From the NCBI RefSeq assembly GCF_001298735.1, contig NZ_CYSP01000001.1, positions 62,001-126,000 on the forward strand: a stretch of DNA of 64,000 bases, in the 5' to 3' direction. Shown here piece after piece: positions 25,788 to 34,141 of the stretch. This DNA is from Propionispora sp. 2/2-37. Its GTDB lineage: Bacteria > Bacillota > Negativicutes > Propionisporales > Propionisporaceae. Both the position numbers and the translations under genes were made by a program. Every line of letters starts with the position of its first letter. Within the stretch, counting starts at the first letter, position 1. The notes beneath the pieces are model-generated. The model saw nothing but the letters and a program-made list of their open reading frames with translations, did no database searches and was not told the DNA's origin.

Positions 25788-25830
25788 AAGAAATGAGCGC
25801 ATCGTATATGATGCACTCATTTCTTTTTTA
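25788..25830 (+). terminator. Rho-independent terminator after thioredoxin
   Basis: Stem GAAATGAG-GCATC pairing with GATGC-CTCATTTC around a GTATAT loop, followed by TTTTTT. Confidence 0.85.
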
Positions 25831-25897
25831 TCATATACCTCCGGTTATTTGCATAGGAAATAGCAGTACTATCTGATGAAGCTGGAGGGACAGAAGT

Positions 25898-27826
25898 TTG
25901 CGGAAAGTGGCGTTGGTAGGATCGCCAAATGTTGGGAAAAGCGTTATATTTAACTGCTTGACTGGGAGGTATACAACGGTATCCAATTACCCGGGCACAA
26001 CAGTGGAAATTGCTAGGAGCAATAGTACTTGTTGCGGGATTGCCTGTGAAATAATTGATACGCCCGGAATGTATTCCCTAATGCCTATTACGGAAGAAGA
26101 GTCGGTAACACGACGGTTGCTATGCACCGAAAAGCCGGATTTGGTAATACATGTTATTGATGCCAAGCATATCAGGCGAATGCTGCCGCTTACCTTGCAA
26201 CTGATTGAAGCTGGATTTCCGGTCTGCCTTACGATCAATATGATGGATGAAGCGAAGCAATTGGGGATACGCATTGACATAACCGCTCTGGCCGGTATTC
26301 TGGGAATTCCGGTTGTTGCTACGGAGGCACTCCATAAAAAAGGCATAGAAGGGTTAAAAAAGTATGTTGCAGCTTATGAACTAATACCATCGGAGAAAAG
26401 GTACTATAGGCAGTTTTCAGAAACAATAGAAGAAGAAATTTCTCATATAAGTGCTCATTTATCACATGGTTATGGTTTATCATTGCGTATGGCCGCAATA
26501 CTGCTCTTACAACAAGACACCATATTGCAAGAAGAAATTGGCAGGGGAAATGAAGGGAAAGTTCTTGCTGATCAAATTAAAAAGGCTGCTGGCAGTAAGC
26601 TCTTTTATCGCATAACGGCGGAAGAATATGATATGGTTAATACGATTGTAAGTGCTGTGCTTAAGGGGAAAACACATACCGTTTTATCAGTTGGCGATTC
26701 ATTAGGCAAATGGACCCGCGAGCCCTTTATCGGAGGGGTTTTGGTCTGTATCGTTTTATATTTCGGATTTTATGAATTTGTCGGCAAATTTGGTGCGGGA
26801 TTTTTAGTTGATTATATCGATAATATCCTGTTTAAACAGTATATAACCCCGATGGCGACAAACATGATTTATCATTTGGTCCCTTGGGACTGGGGCCGTT
26901 CATTACTAGTTGGTGAATATGGAATTTTTTCCATGGGCATCCGTTATACCCTGGCCATCATTTTACCGATTGTCGGAACTTTTTTCTTTATGTTTTCTAT
27001 TCTGGAAGATTGTGGTTATCTGCCCAGACTGGCCATGCTGGTGGATGGCATGTTCAAATTCCTGGGTTTGAACGGGCGGGCAGTGATCCCCATTATTCTT
27101 GGTTTTGGCTGTGGAACAATGGCGGTGATTGTTACCCGTACGCTGGAAACAAAAAGAGAACGGCTGCTGGCAACTTTTTTACTGTCTTTAACCATACCCT
27201 GTTCGGCCCAACTTGGGATGGTATTGGCTATTTTATCTTCACATCCGGTTGGTTTTTTTGTGTGGTCTATATATATTCTTATTATATTTCTTTTAGCCGG
27301 GTGGTTGAGCGCAAAAGTCATTCCCGGAGAACGGAGTTCTTTTTATTTAGAAATTCCTCCTTTGCGAATACCGGCTTATTCAAATGTGCTTACAAAAGTA
27401 TATACGCGCATCATATGGTATCTGGCGGAAATTTTACCGGTATTTATTATTACCAGTATTATATTATGGGTTTTTGAACGAATTGGTTTTTTACCATATA
27501 TTATTCAAACGATTATACCGGTTACAGCTCTCTTGCAATTGCCGGAAAGCATGGCAGCCGTTTTTTTGCTGGGATTTTTTCGCCGAGACTATGGAACAGC
27601 CGGGTTGTATGATTTGTGCCGGTTAGGAGTTTTGAGCGGGCAACAGTTGCTTGTTGCATCAATAGTGCTGACCCTATTTGTACCCTGCATAGCACAAATG
27701 GCTGTTATGAGTAGGGAACGGGGAGGAGTTGCTTCTTTACTTATGCTCATTTTAATCATGACAGTGTCGATTGCATCGGGAATTTTTGTTAACTGGCTAT
27801 TATGTTTTTTGCCGGTTTCTATATAA
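25898..27826 (+). CDS. feoB: Ferrous iron transporter FeoB
   Basis: 642 residues, TTG start behind TGGAGGGA. The N-terminal G domain has P-loop GSPNVGKS (residues 8-15), G2 region TVSNYPGTTVE, G3 DTPGMYSL and G4 NMMD. About eight membrane helices follow, with the two gate domains and the conserved FFRRDYGTAGLYDL. Imports Fe(II) across the inner membrane. The feoA gene lies after feoB rather than before it, an order found less often. No Fur box was recognised upstream. Confidence 0.95.
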   Translation: MRKVALVGSPNVGKSVIFNCLTGRYTTVSNYPGTTVEIARSNSTCCGIACEIIDTPGMYSLMPITEEESVTRRLLCTEKPDLVIHVIDAKHIRRMLPLTLQLIEAGFPVCLTINMMDEAKQLGIRIDITALAGILGIPVVATEALHKKGIEGLKKYVAAYELIPSEKRYYRQFSETIEEEISHISAHLSHGYGLSLRMAAILLLQQDTILQEEIGRGNEGKVLADQIKKAAGSKLFYRITAEEYDMVNTIVSAVLKGKTHTVLSVGDSLGKWTREPFIGGVLVCIVLYFGFYEFVGKFGAGFLVDYIDNILFKQYITPMATNMIYHLVPWDWGRSLLVGEYGIFSMGIRYTLAIILPIVGTFFFMFSILEDCGYLPRLAMLVDGMFKFLGLNGRAVIPIILGFGCGTMAVIVTRTLETKRERLLATFLLSLTIPCSAQLGMVLAILSSHPVGFFVWSIYILIIFLLAGWLSAKVIPGERSSFYLEIPPLRIPAYSNVLTKVYTRIIWYLAEILPVFIITSIILWVFERIGFLPYIIQTIIPVTALLQLPESMAAVFLLGFFRRDYGTAGLYDLCRLGVLSGQQLLVASIVLTLFVPCIAQMAVMSRERGGVASLLMLILIMTVSIASGIFVNWLLCFLPVSI

Positions 27827-27848
27827 AGTGAAAAGGAGGGCAAGCTGG

Positions 27849-28142
27849 TTGGTAAGTGCATTAACCGCTTTAAAAGCAGGAGAAAAGGGAGTTGTGCTTC
27901 ATTTTAAAGAACTGGCAGAGCAAAATCTCCGCAAGCTTACTTCTCTGGGCATTCTGCCCGGAATTGAGATAGAAGTTTTACAAACCTATCCGGTCTATGT
28001 AGTTCAGGCCGAATATACACAACTTGCCCTGGATCATGATATTGCGGGAATGATTATAGTAAATAAAAAAGAAGGCAAAAAACAACGGCCTTCTTTTAAC
28101 ATCTTCAGTCTTTTTTTGTATGGTGTGCAACCGTTTTATTAA
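27849..28142 (+). CDS. feoA: FeoA-domain protein with extended C-terminal tail
   Basis: 97 residues from a TTG start behind AAGGAGGGC. The SH3-like FeoA domain covers residues 1 to about 75 (GILPGIEIEVLQ is characteristic) and is thought to help FeoB. The last 20 or so residues are unlike the family and run through a terminator hairpin and 38 bases into the convergent minus-strand gene. The tail may result from loss of the original stop codon. Confidence 0.85.
   Translation: MVSALTALKAGEKGVVLHFKELAEQNLRKLTSLGILPGIEIEVLQTYPVYVVQAEYTQLALDHDIAGMIIVNKKEGKKQRPSFNIFSLFLYGVQPFY
28067..28097. terminator. Bidirectional terminator inside the feoA 3' end
   Basis: AAAAGAAGGC (28067-28076) pairs with GCCTTCTTTT (28088-28097). 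On the minus strand it follows the DUF1858 stop and continues into TTATTT; on the plus strand it lies within the feoA tail. Confidence 0.7.
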
Positions 28143-28317
28143 GATCCGCAACTAGTGCATCAATATCAATGCCATGGGCTGCAGCTCCCTGTTCGATATT
28201 TTCAAATCGTGCCGCTGCACAGCCTAAGCAGCCCATACCATAATTGCGGAATATATCTACTGTTTCAGGGTGGTTTTGCACAACTTCCATTATGCTCATT
28301 TTTTTGGTAATCGTCAT
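28105..28317 (-). CDS. DUF1858 domain protein (redox disulfide type)
   Basis: 70 residues. MSIMEVVQNHPETVDIFRNYGMGC followed by LGC gives the CxxC pair (Cys30, Cys33) of the DUF1858 'hybrid-cluster-protein-associated disulfide' family, found mostly in anaerobes. Function unknown, probably redox- or metal-related. Good AAGGAGGA ribosome site and a strong promoter upstream. Tail-to-tail overlap of 38 bases with feoA. Confidence 0.85.
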   Translation of the reverse strand: MTITKKMSIMEVVQNHPETVDIFRNYGMGCLGCAAARFENIEQGAAAHGIDIDALVADLNKTVAHHTKKD

Positions 28318-28346
28318 TGAATTGTCCTCCTTAATACGATATTTTA

Positions 28347-28375
28347 ATTATAACATATTGTTTCCGGACTGTCAT
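28347..28375 (-). promoter_or_regulatory. Sigma-A type promoter for the DUF1858 gene
   Basis: On the minus strand ATGACA (28370-28375), 17 bases, then a perfect TATAAT (28347-28352), about 30 bases before the ATG. The -35 overlaps a possible plus-strand promoter (CTGTCA 28369-28374, 16 bases, TATAAT 28391-28396). Confidence 0.6.
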
Positions 28376-28519
28376 GGTAGCATAATATAGTATAATTCTT
28401 TCCGAAGGCAGTATGCATCCTGTTTTCCTAACAAGACTAAGTTTAGCATAGGACAAAAGACCCAAAACTAGGAAAAAATAAAAATCCTGCATAATTTATG
28501 AAGGATTTTTATTTTTTTT
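28369..28519 (+). other. Possible short untranslated transcript upstream of mraZ
   Basis: A plus-strand promoter-like pair (28369-28396) is followed about 75 bases later by a strong hairpin (28473-28488 with 28502-28517) ending in a long T run. No open reading frame with a ribosome site lies between. This could be a small RNA of about 110-120 bases or a leader that attenuates mraZ. The hairpin can also insulate the dcw operon. Confidence 0.4.
28473..28519 (+). terminator. Strong hairpin with T run before mraZ
   Basis: A-rich arm ending in ATCCT (28473-28488) pairs with AGGAT followed by a T-rich arm (28502-28519), loop about 13 bases. The symmetric A and T arms let it act in both directions. 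Confidence 0.7.
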
Positions 28520-28527
28520 ACCGAAAT

Positions 28528-28562
28528 TATAATAAAAAGTGGTTTAATGTGGTGTAAAGTGG
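28528..28562 (+). promoter_or_regulatory. mraZ promoter -10 and three MraZ boxes
   Basis: TATAAT at 28528-28533 is followed directly by AAAGTGG (28536-28542), AATGTGG (28546-28552) and AAAGTGG (28556-28562), exactly 10 bp apart. Tandem AAAGTG[G/T] or TGG-type repeats near the first dcw promoter are the known MraZ binding sites. Bound MraZ would cover the transcription start, implying autorepression of the dcw cluster. The -35 region lies in the T arm of the preceding hairpin and is poor. Confidence 0.75.
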
Positions 28563-28593
28563 TGGGAAGTTATTGGCGGGATGGTGAAATAAG

Positions 28594-29025
28594 GTGTTAA
28601 TGGGAGAATTCCTTCATAGTGTTGATAATAAGGGACGTCTCATTTTACCGGCAAAATTCCGCGAAGAAATCGGTGACAGTTTTGTTGTTACCAAGGGACT
28701 TGATACCTGTTTGTTTGTATATACTAAGGAAGAATGGAGCAACCTGGAAAATAAATTAAAGCAACTGCCATTGGCGAAAACAGAGGCTAGAGCGTTTGTA
28801 CGATTTTTTTTCGCTGGGGCCTCAGAACTTGAATGTGATAAACAGGGGCGTTTTTTACTGCCAGTCAATTTGCGTGAATATGCAAAGCTTGATAAAGATG
28901 TGGTTATTATTGGTGTTTCCAGTAGAATTGAAATTTGGAGTAAAGATGTTTGGGATGATTATAATGAACAAATTGGACCTACGGTGGCGGATATAGCAGA
29001 GAACTTGGTTGATTTAGGAATCTAG
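28594..29025 (+). CDS. mraZ: Transcriptional regulator MraZ
   Basis: 143 residues, two SpoVT/AbrB-like swapped-hairpin repeats: HSVDNKGRLILPAKFRE near the N-terminus and ECDKQGRFLLPVNLREYA in the second half, each with the DxKGR/DxQGR DNA-binding motif. Controls the division and wall cluster it heads. GTG at 28594 fits with GGTGA six bases upstream and gives the usual MLMGE start; ATG at 28600 is the alternative. Confidence 0.95.
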   Translation: MLMGEFLHSVDNKGRLILPAKFREEIGDSFVVTKGLDTCLFVYTKEEWSNLENKLKQLPLAKTEARAFVRFFFAGASELECDKQGRFLLPVNLREYAKLDKDVVIIGVSSRIEIWSKDVWDDYNEQIGPTVADIAENLVDLGI

Positions 29026-29037
29026 GGAGTGAAAGCA

Positions 29038-29970
29038 ATGGAGTTTAGCCACGTTAGTGTTCTGCTGGAAGAAAGTGTTGCGGCTTTAGTCACAAAGGCG
29101 AATGGAATTTATGTTGACTGTACGCTCGGTGGCAGCGGACATGCACGGAAAATTATTTCTCAGTTAAATACATCAGGATGGTTTGTAGGGATCGATCAAG
29201 ATCCGGCAGCCATTCAGGCAGCGAGAGAGAGATTATCGCCGGCGTTGTGCAGGGTGGATATTATAAAAGATAATTTTTCCAACTTGAAACATATTCTGGA
29301 TGATTTACATATAACTAATGTGGATGGTGTTCTTTGGGATTTAGGGGTTTCTTCGCATCAATTGGATGTGGCAGAACGCGGATTTTCCTATATGCAGGAT
29401 GCACCGCTTGATATGCGTATGAATCCGCAGGCTGAGATTTCGGCGTGTGATGTTGTCAATACCTACGATGAACAGCGGCTGGCCAGGATAATTTCGAGTT
29501 ATGGTGAAGAACGTTGGGCGAAACGGATTGCCAAATTTATTGCAGAGGCAAGAACAGAGAAATCGATCGATACGACGGGCCGTCTGGTAGAAATTATAAA
29601 AAGCGCCATTCCGGCAGCAGCCCGCCGGGAAGGGCCTCATCCGGCAAAACGTACTTTTCAGGCCATACGCATAGAAGTGAATCGTGAGCTGGAAATATTA
29701 CGGGATGCATTTCGTGCCGCTGTTGAACGGTTGAACCCCGGAGGACGTCTCTGCATTATAACTTTTCATTCCTTGGAAGACCGGATTGCCAAACAGACGT
29801 TAAGTGAATTGGCAAAGGGATGTGAATGTCCACCGCGTTTTCCTGTGTGTGTCTGCCATAAAAAGCCTAAAATTAAGATTATCGGCAAACCCGTTTGTCC
29901 GTCGCCGCAAGAACTGGAAATAAACCCACGTGCGCGTAGTGCCAAGTTAAGGATTGCGGAAAAGGTATAA
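29038..29970 (+). CDS. rsmH: 16S rRNA m4C1402 methyltransferase RsmH
   Basis: 310 residues (MraW). HVSVLLEE at the N-terminus, SAM motif [20 protein letters not shown] and the C-terminal SLEDRIAK and [10 protein letters not shown] are diagnostic. Methylates N4 of C1402 in 16S rRNA. ATG at 29038 follows AGGGAG; a GTG nine bases earlier is in frame but has no ribosome site of its own. Confidence 0.96.
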   Translation: MEFSHVSVLLEESVAALVTKANGIYVDCTLGGSGHARKIISQLNTSGWFVGIDQDPAAIQAARERLSPALCRVDIIKDNFSNLKHILDDLHITNVDGVLWDLGVSSHQLDVAERGFSYMQDAPLDMRMNPQAEISACDVVNTYDEQRLARIISSYGEERWAKRIAKFIAEARTEKSIDTTGRLVEIIKSAIPAAARREGPHPAKRTFQAIRIEVNRELEILRDAFRAAVERLNPGGRLCIITFHSLEDRIAKQTLSELAKGCECPPRFPVCVCHKKPKIKIIGKPVCPSPQELEINPRARSAKLRIAEKV

Positions 29971-30012
29971 CTAACTACTATTTTGTTCTAATATCTGGGG
30001 AGGGGAAATACT

Positions 30013-30474
30013 ATGTTAGTAAAAAGAAAAGAGGATTGGGAGTTATATTCTCAAGAAACGAACCAGGAAACCCTGCCCGCCAGAGTGCAATATACTGAAC
30101 GGCCTAATATTGCTTTGCGTGCTAAATTTTTTATTACGGTTCTATTGTTGGCTGCCATAGCGATCTTGTTTACAGTACAGAGTGAAGCTATTATTAGAGC
30201 AGGGTATAATCTGGTGCAGACCAAAGCGCAGCTGGCCAAAATGGAGAAGGAAAATCAACTGTTGCGTCTTGACATTGCCAAACTGAAATCTCCGCAGCGC
30301 ATCCAACAAATAGCTACCAGTGAGTTAGGGATGGTAATACCCCGCAATATCTATTATGCTGTTAGCGAGCCAAAATCTTCAGCAAAGGTTCCGGTAAAGG
30401 AGACGGCGTCTCTATCGAATCGACTGGTAAATCTGGTTAAATCGGCAAAGGCGGAGGCAAGCAAGACGCGCTAA
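30013..30474 (+). CDS. ftsL: FtsL/DivIC-type septum protein
   Basis: 153 residues: a short cytoplasmic segment, one membrane helix around residues 38-55, then a predicted coiled coil (LVQTKAQLAKMEKENQLLRLDIAKL) and SPQRIQQIATSELGM, the conserved end of the FtsL motif. Part of the FtsQ-FtsL-FtsB divisome subcomplex. Sequence is poorly conserved in this family, so the name relies on topology and the usual place between rsmH and the penicillin-binding protein. Confidence 0.85.
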   Translation: MLVKRKEDWELYSQETNQETLPARVQYTERPNIALRAKFFITVLLLAAIAILFTVQSEAIIRAGYNLVQTKAQLAKMEKENQLLRLDIAKLKSPQRIQQIATSELGMVIPRNIYYAVSEPKSSAKVPVKETASLSNRLVNLVKSAKAEASKTR

Positions 30475-30496
30475 TCTTTGTTTGGAGGAGATGCTC

Positions 30497-32587
30497 TTGC
30501 CGCTTGTGACCCATGTTGTAGTGAGAAAAAGGATTACTTGTCTTTTTTTGTTTGTTGCCTTTATTATGGCGGCTTTGTGTTGCCGGCTCATGTATTTGCA
30601 GTTTTATAAAAGCGACTGGCTTACTGAAAATGCTAAAGATCAACGTATTCGAGAAATTCCGGTTGAAGCAAAACGCGGGACGATTTCTGATCGTAATGGC
30701 AGGGAACTGGGTATCAGCATAAGTACCGATTCAGTTTATGCTATTCCTGCGGAAATACACGATGTTGAGGATACAGCAGCCAAATTGGCTGCTATTTTAA
30801 TGTTGGATCAGAATAAAATTGCTGAAAAATTAAAGAAACATCAGGCTTTTATTTGGATAGAACGTAAAATACCCACGGATAAGGCCAAGGCCATTAAGGC
30901 CTTGAGTATACCTGGCATTGGCTTGACAGAGGAAAGCCGGCGTTATTATCCGTATGATAATTTGGCTGCTCATATCTTAGGGTTTACCGGTATTGACAGC
31001 CAGGGACTGGATGGGGTGGAAATCACTTTCGACAGTTACCTTAAGGGACGGCCGGGCAGTATTGTTATTGAATATGATGCCCGTGGACGGGAAATCCCGT
31101 ATGCAAGTCATAAGTTTCTGGCTCCAACCGATGGAAATAATATTCAATTGACAATAGATGTCGTTATTCAGCAAATTGTCGAACGCGAGCTGGATAAGGT
31201 TATGAAGGAAACACAGGCCCAGGCGGCATCTATTATTGCCATTGCGCCGCATACCGGTGAAATCCTGGCACTTGCCAACAGGCCGGATTATAATCCCAAT
31301 CATTTTGCAGATTATTCTCCCAAACTTTGGCGTAATATCGCCGTTTCCAATGCCTATGAACCGGGATCAACATTTAAAATTATTACTACAACCGCTGCGC
31401 TGGGCGCTGGAGTCGTGAAACTGTCTGATCGGTTTTTTGACCCAGGATCAGTTGAAGTCCAGGGCAGGACGATTCATTGCTGGAAACATGGCGGGCATGG
31501 CAGTCAGAGTTTTGAGGAAGTTGTGCAAAATTCCTGCAATGTTGGTTTTGTTAATGTGGGTTTGAAGCTTGGTAAAGATCCATTTTACCAGTATTTACGT
31601 TCATTTGGCTTTGGCAGGGCAACTGACATCGATTTGCCAGGGGAAGCCAAAGGTATCATTATTGATCCTAACCAAGTTAAACCCATTAATATTGCCACAA
31701 TGGCTATGGGACAAAGCATAGCTGTGACGCCGATTCAGCTGTTGACGGCAGTAGCGGCGGTAGCCAATGACGGACAATTGCTGCGACCGCAGATTGTTCG
31801 CGAGATACGTGACAAAAAAGGGCAGGTTATCCGCGATTTTAAGCCTGACACTATAAAACAGGTTGTGACTCCGGCGGTAGCGCAAGAGGTGAAAGGAATT
31901 TTGGAAAAGGTTGTAGAAAAAGGTACAGGAAGAAATGCATATATTGAGGGATTTCGGGTTGCCGGAAAGACGGGGACTGCACAAAAGGTAGGGGGAGGGG
32001 GATATATGCCCGGACGATATGTGGCCTCTTTTGTTGGTTTTGCTCCCGTTGATAATCCTCAAGTAGCTTTATTGGTCGTTATTGATGAGCCGGTAGGATT
32101 ATACTACGGTGGTCAAATTGCGGCGCCGGTTTTCGGCAGTGTAATGAAAGATATTATGCAATATTTACAAGTGCAGCCACAGCTGTCTGACGATGAAGAG
32201 AAAGAAAATCCCGGAACGCATGTCATTGTCCCGGATGTGATTAACCGATTACCGGCAGAGGCGATAGCTGAATTAAAAAAGATGGAGTTGAATGGTATAA
32301 TTGAAGAGTCGGGAGAACGTATTACCGATCAAATACCCAAACCGGGCAGCCGGGTTCCTCAGGGGGTTAATGTCTTGCTTTATACGGCAACTCCGCGCTA
32401 TGGCTGGTCGGAGATTACCGTGCCGGATTGCCGAGGGATGTCTCTGCTTGAGGCTGCAGGAATGCTGGGCGAGACCGGGTTAAGCATCCGGCCGGACGGT
32501 AATGGGGAAAAAGTATTGCGCCAGGACCCGCTTCCGGGCAGTAAAGCTCCGTCGGGTTCAATTGTTACGGTATATTTTGAAGAATGA
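30497..32587 (+). CDS. Class B penicillin-binding protein with PASTA domains (SpoVD/FtsI)
   Basis: 696 residues. One N-terminal membrane anchor, dimerisation domain, transpeptidase domain with the active Ser in STFK (about residue 291), SCN and KTG motifs, and two C-terminal PASTA domains. Cross-links septal peptidoglycan. Bacillus has separate PbpB and SpoVD here; this cluster has one gene, so it may serve both vegetative and sporulation septa. TTG at 30497 sits six bases after GGAGGAG; ATG at 30491 abuts the ribosome site and is less likely. Confidence 0.93.
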   Translation: MPLVTHVVVRKRITCLFLFVAFIMAALCCRLMYLQFYKSDWLTENAKDQRIREIPVEAKRGTISDRNGRELGISISTDSVYAIPAEIHDVEDTAAKLAAILMLDQNKIAEKLKKHQAFIWIERKIPTDKAKAIKALSIPGIGLTEESRRYYPYDNLAAHILGFTGIDSQGLDGVEITFDSYLKGRPGSIVIEYDARGREIPYASHKFLAPTDGNNIQLTIDVVIQQIVERELDKVMKETQAQAASIIAIAPHTGEILALANRPDYNPNHFADYSPKLWRNIAVSNAYEPGSTFKIITTTAALGAGVVKLSDRFFDPGSVEVQGRTIHCWKHGGHGSQSFEEVVQNSCNVGFVNVGLKLGKDPFYQYLRSFGFGRATDIDLPGEAKGIIIDPNQVKPINIATMAMGQSIAVTPIQLLTAVAAVANDGQLLRPQIVREIRDKKGQVIRDFKPDTIKQVVTPAVAQEVKGILEKVVEKGTGRNAYIEGFRVAGKTGTAQKVGGGGYMPGRYVASFVGFAPVDNPQVALLVVIDEPVGLYYGGQIAAPVFGSVMKDIMQYLQVQPQLSDDEEKENPGTHVIVPDVINRLPAEAIAELKKMELNGIIEESGERITDQIPKPGSRVPQGVNVLLYTATPRYGWSEITVPDCRGMSLLEAAGMLGETGLSIRPDGNGEKVLRQDPLPGSKAPSGSIVTVYFEE

Positions 32588-32650
32588 CGCAACGATATAA
32601 TCGGCAATACTGGTAATAATAGTTATTAGGATACAGGAGGTTTTGCTATA

Positions 32651-34141
32651 ATGACATTGGACGAAATAGTAGGACTTTTGCCGGATGCTGTAGTGGATGG
32701 TGAAAAGTTGCAAACCATACGCAATATAGTATGCGATTCCCGGCAGGTTACCGAAGGGACGCTGTTTATTTGCCTGCCGGGAGTCAAGACTGATGGCCAC
32801 GATTATATCGGCCAGGCTTTTCAGGCCGGTGCGGTAGCAGCGGTTGTGGAAAGAGAGGTTCAGCTTCCGGGTAACATGACAAGAATTAAGGTGGCTGATA
32901 CAAGAAAGGCTATGCAGGCTATTGTTCCTTATTTTTTTGGTTTTCCCGGACGAAAATTACGTATGATTGGCGTTACCGGTACGAATGGGAAAACCACGAC
33001 GACCTATCTTTTACGCGATATTCTACGTTGTGCCGGTTATAAAGTGGGTGTTATTGGTACTATACAGACGCTAATTGCTGAGCGGGTGCTTCCGGTGAAA
33101 AATACGACGCCGGATGTTGTCGAACTGCAGTCAATATTAGCACAAATGGTAGATGCTGATATTGACTATGTGGTTATGGAGGTATCTTCCCATGCGCTGG
33201 CACTGAACAGAATTGCCGGCTGCGAGTTTGATGTGGGCATTTTTACTAATATGACACAGGATCATTTGGATTTCCATGGGACTTTTGAGAATTATCTTAA
33301 AGCCAAGGCACGGTTATTTCAGTTGCTTAGTAGTACGGATTCTTTAAAAGCAGGCAAGACCGCCGTCGTAAATTTAGATGATGCTGCAGCCGGTGCCATA
33401 TTACAAAGTTCGCACTGTCCTACCATTACGTATGCTGTAAAAGAAACTGCTGCCGATCTGCAGGCTGTAAGAACAGATATCCGGGCTTCAGGTTCTTCAA
33501 TCACTGTCCAGGGGCCTTTTGGACACTTAGATATAAAACTGCAGATTACAGGTATGTTTAATGTATATAATGTGTTAGGTGCCGTAGGTGCTGCTTTGGC
33601 TGAAAAGGTTCGGCCGGAAATCATTCAGAAGGCGCTGGAGCAGTTTAAGAGTGTCCCGGGACGTTTTGAACTGGTGGATGAAGGACAACCGTACAGTGTT
33701 ATTGTAGATTACGCTCATACCCCGGACGGCCTGGAAAATATCCTGAAAACAGCACAGCAAATTGCCCAAAGACGGATCATTGTGGTATTTGGTTGCGGCG
33801 GTGACCGTGACCGCACGAAACGTCCGATTATGGGAGGATTGGCGGCAGAATACGGGGATGTGGTTTTGGCTACATCTGATAATCCCCGTTCAGAAGATCC
33901 TTATGCGATTTTGGACGAAATTGAGGTAGGGATAAAAAATAAATTACAGAGTGACAAGATCTATGAGAAAATTCCTGACCGCCGGCAGGCCATAAAAAGA
34001 GCGCTGGAGCTGGCGCAAAAAGATGATATCGTCGTTATTGCCGGAAAGGGGCATGAAACATATCAGATACTCAAAGATCAAACCATTCATTTTGACGACA
34101 GGGAAATAGCTAGAAAATATATCCGGGAGATGATCGGTTGA
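32651..34141 (+). CDS. murE: UDP-MurNAc-L-Ala-D-Glu:meso-DAP ligase MurE
   Basis: 496 residues. P-loop [11 protein letters not shown] near 106-116. The substrate motif DNPR (in TSDNPRSEDP) is the version that selects meso-diaminopimelate rather than lysine, so the wall is DAP-type. Strong ribosome site ACAGGAGG. Stop codon overlaps the murF ATG by one base. Confidence 0.97.
   Translation: MTLDEIVGLLPDAVVDGEKLQTIRNIVCDSRQVTEGTLFICLPGVKTDGHDYIGQAFQAGAVAAVVEREVQLPGNMTRIKVADTRKAMQAIVPYFFGFPGRKLRMIGVTGTNGKTTTTYLLRDILRCAGYKVGVIGTIQTLIAERVLPVKNTTPDVVELQSILAQMVDADIDYVVMEVSSHALALNRIAGCEFDVGIFTNMTQDHLDFHGTFENYLKAKARLFQLLSSTDSLKAGKTAVVNLDDAAAGAILQSSHCPTITYAVKETAADLQAVRTDIRASGSSITVQGPFGHLDIKLQITGMFNVYNVLGAVGAALAEKVRPEIIQKALEQFKSVPGRFELVDEGQPYSVIVDYAHTPDGLENILKTAQQIAQRRIIVVFGCGGDRDRTKRPIMGGLAAEYGDVVLATSDNPRSEDPYAILDEIEVGIKNKLQSDKIYEKIPDRRQAIKRALELAQKDDIVVIAGKGHETYQILKDQTIHFDDREIARKYIREMIG

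Noticed and set aside
28397-28519. T-box or other known riboswitch before mraZ
   Set aside because: No T-box sequence or other recognised conserved core was seen; only the hairpin is supported.
31601-32062. 153-codon minus-strand frame inside the PBP gene
   Set aside because: Antisense to the transpeptidase domain, no start signals.
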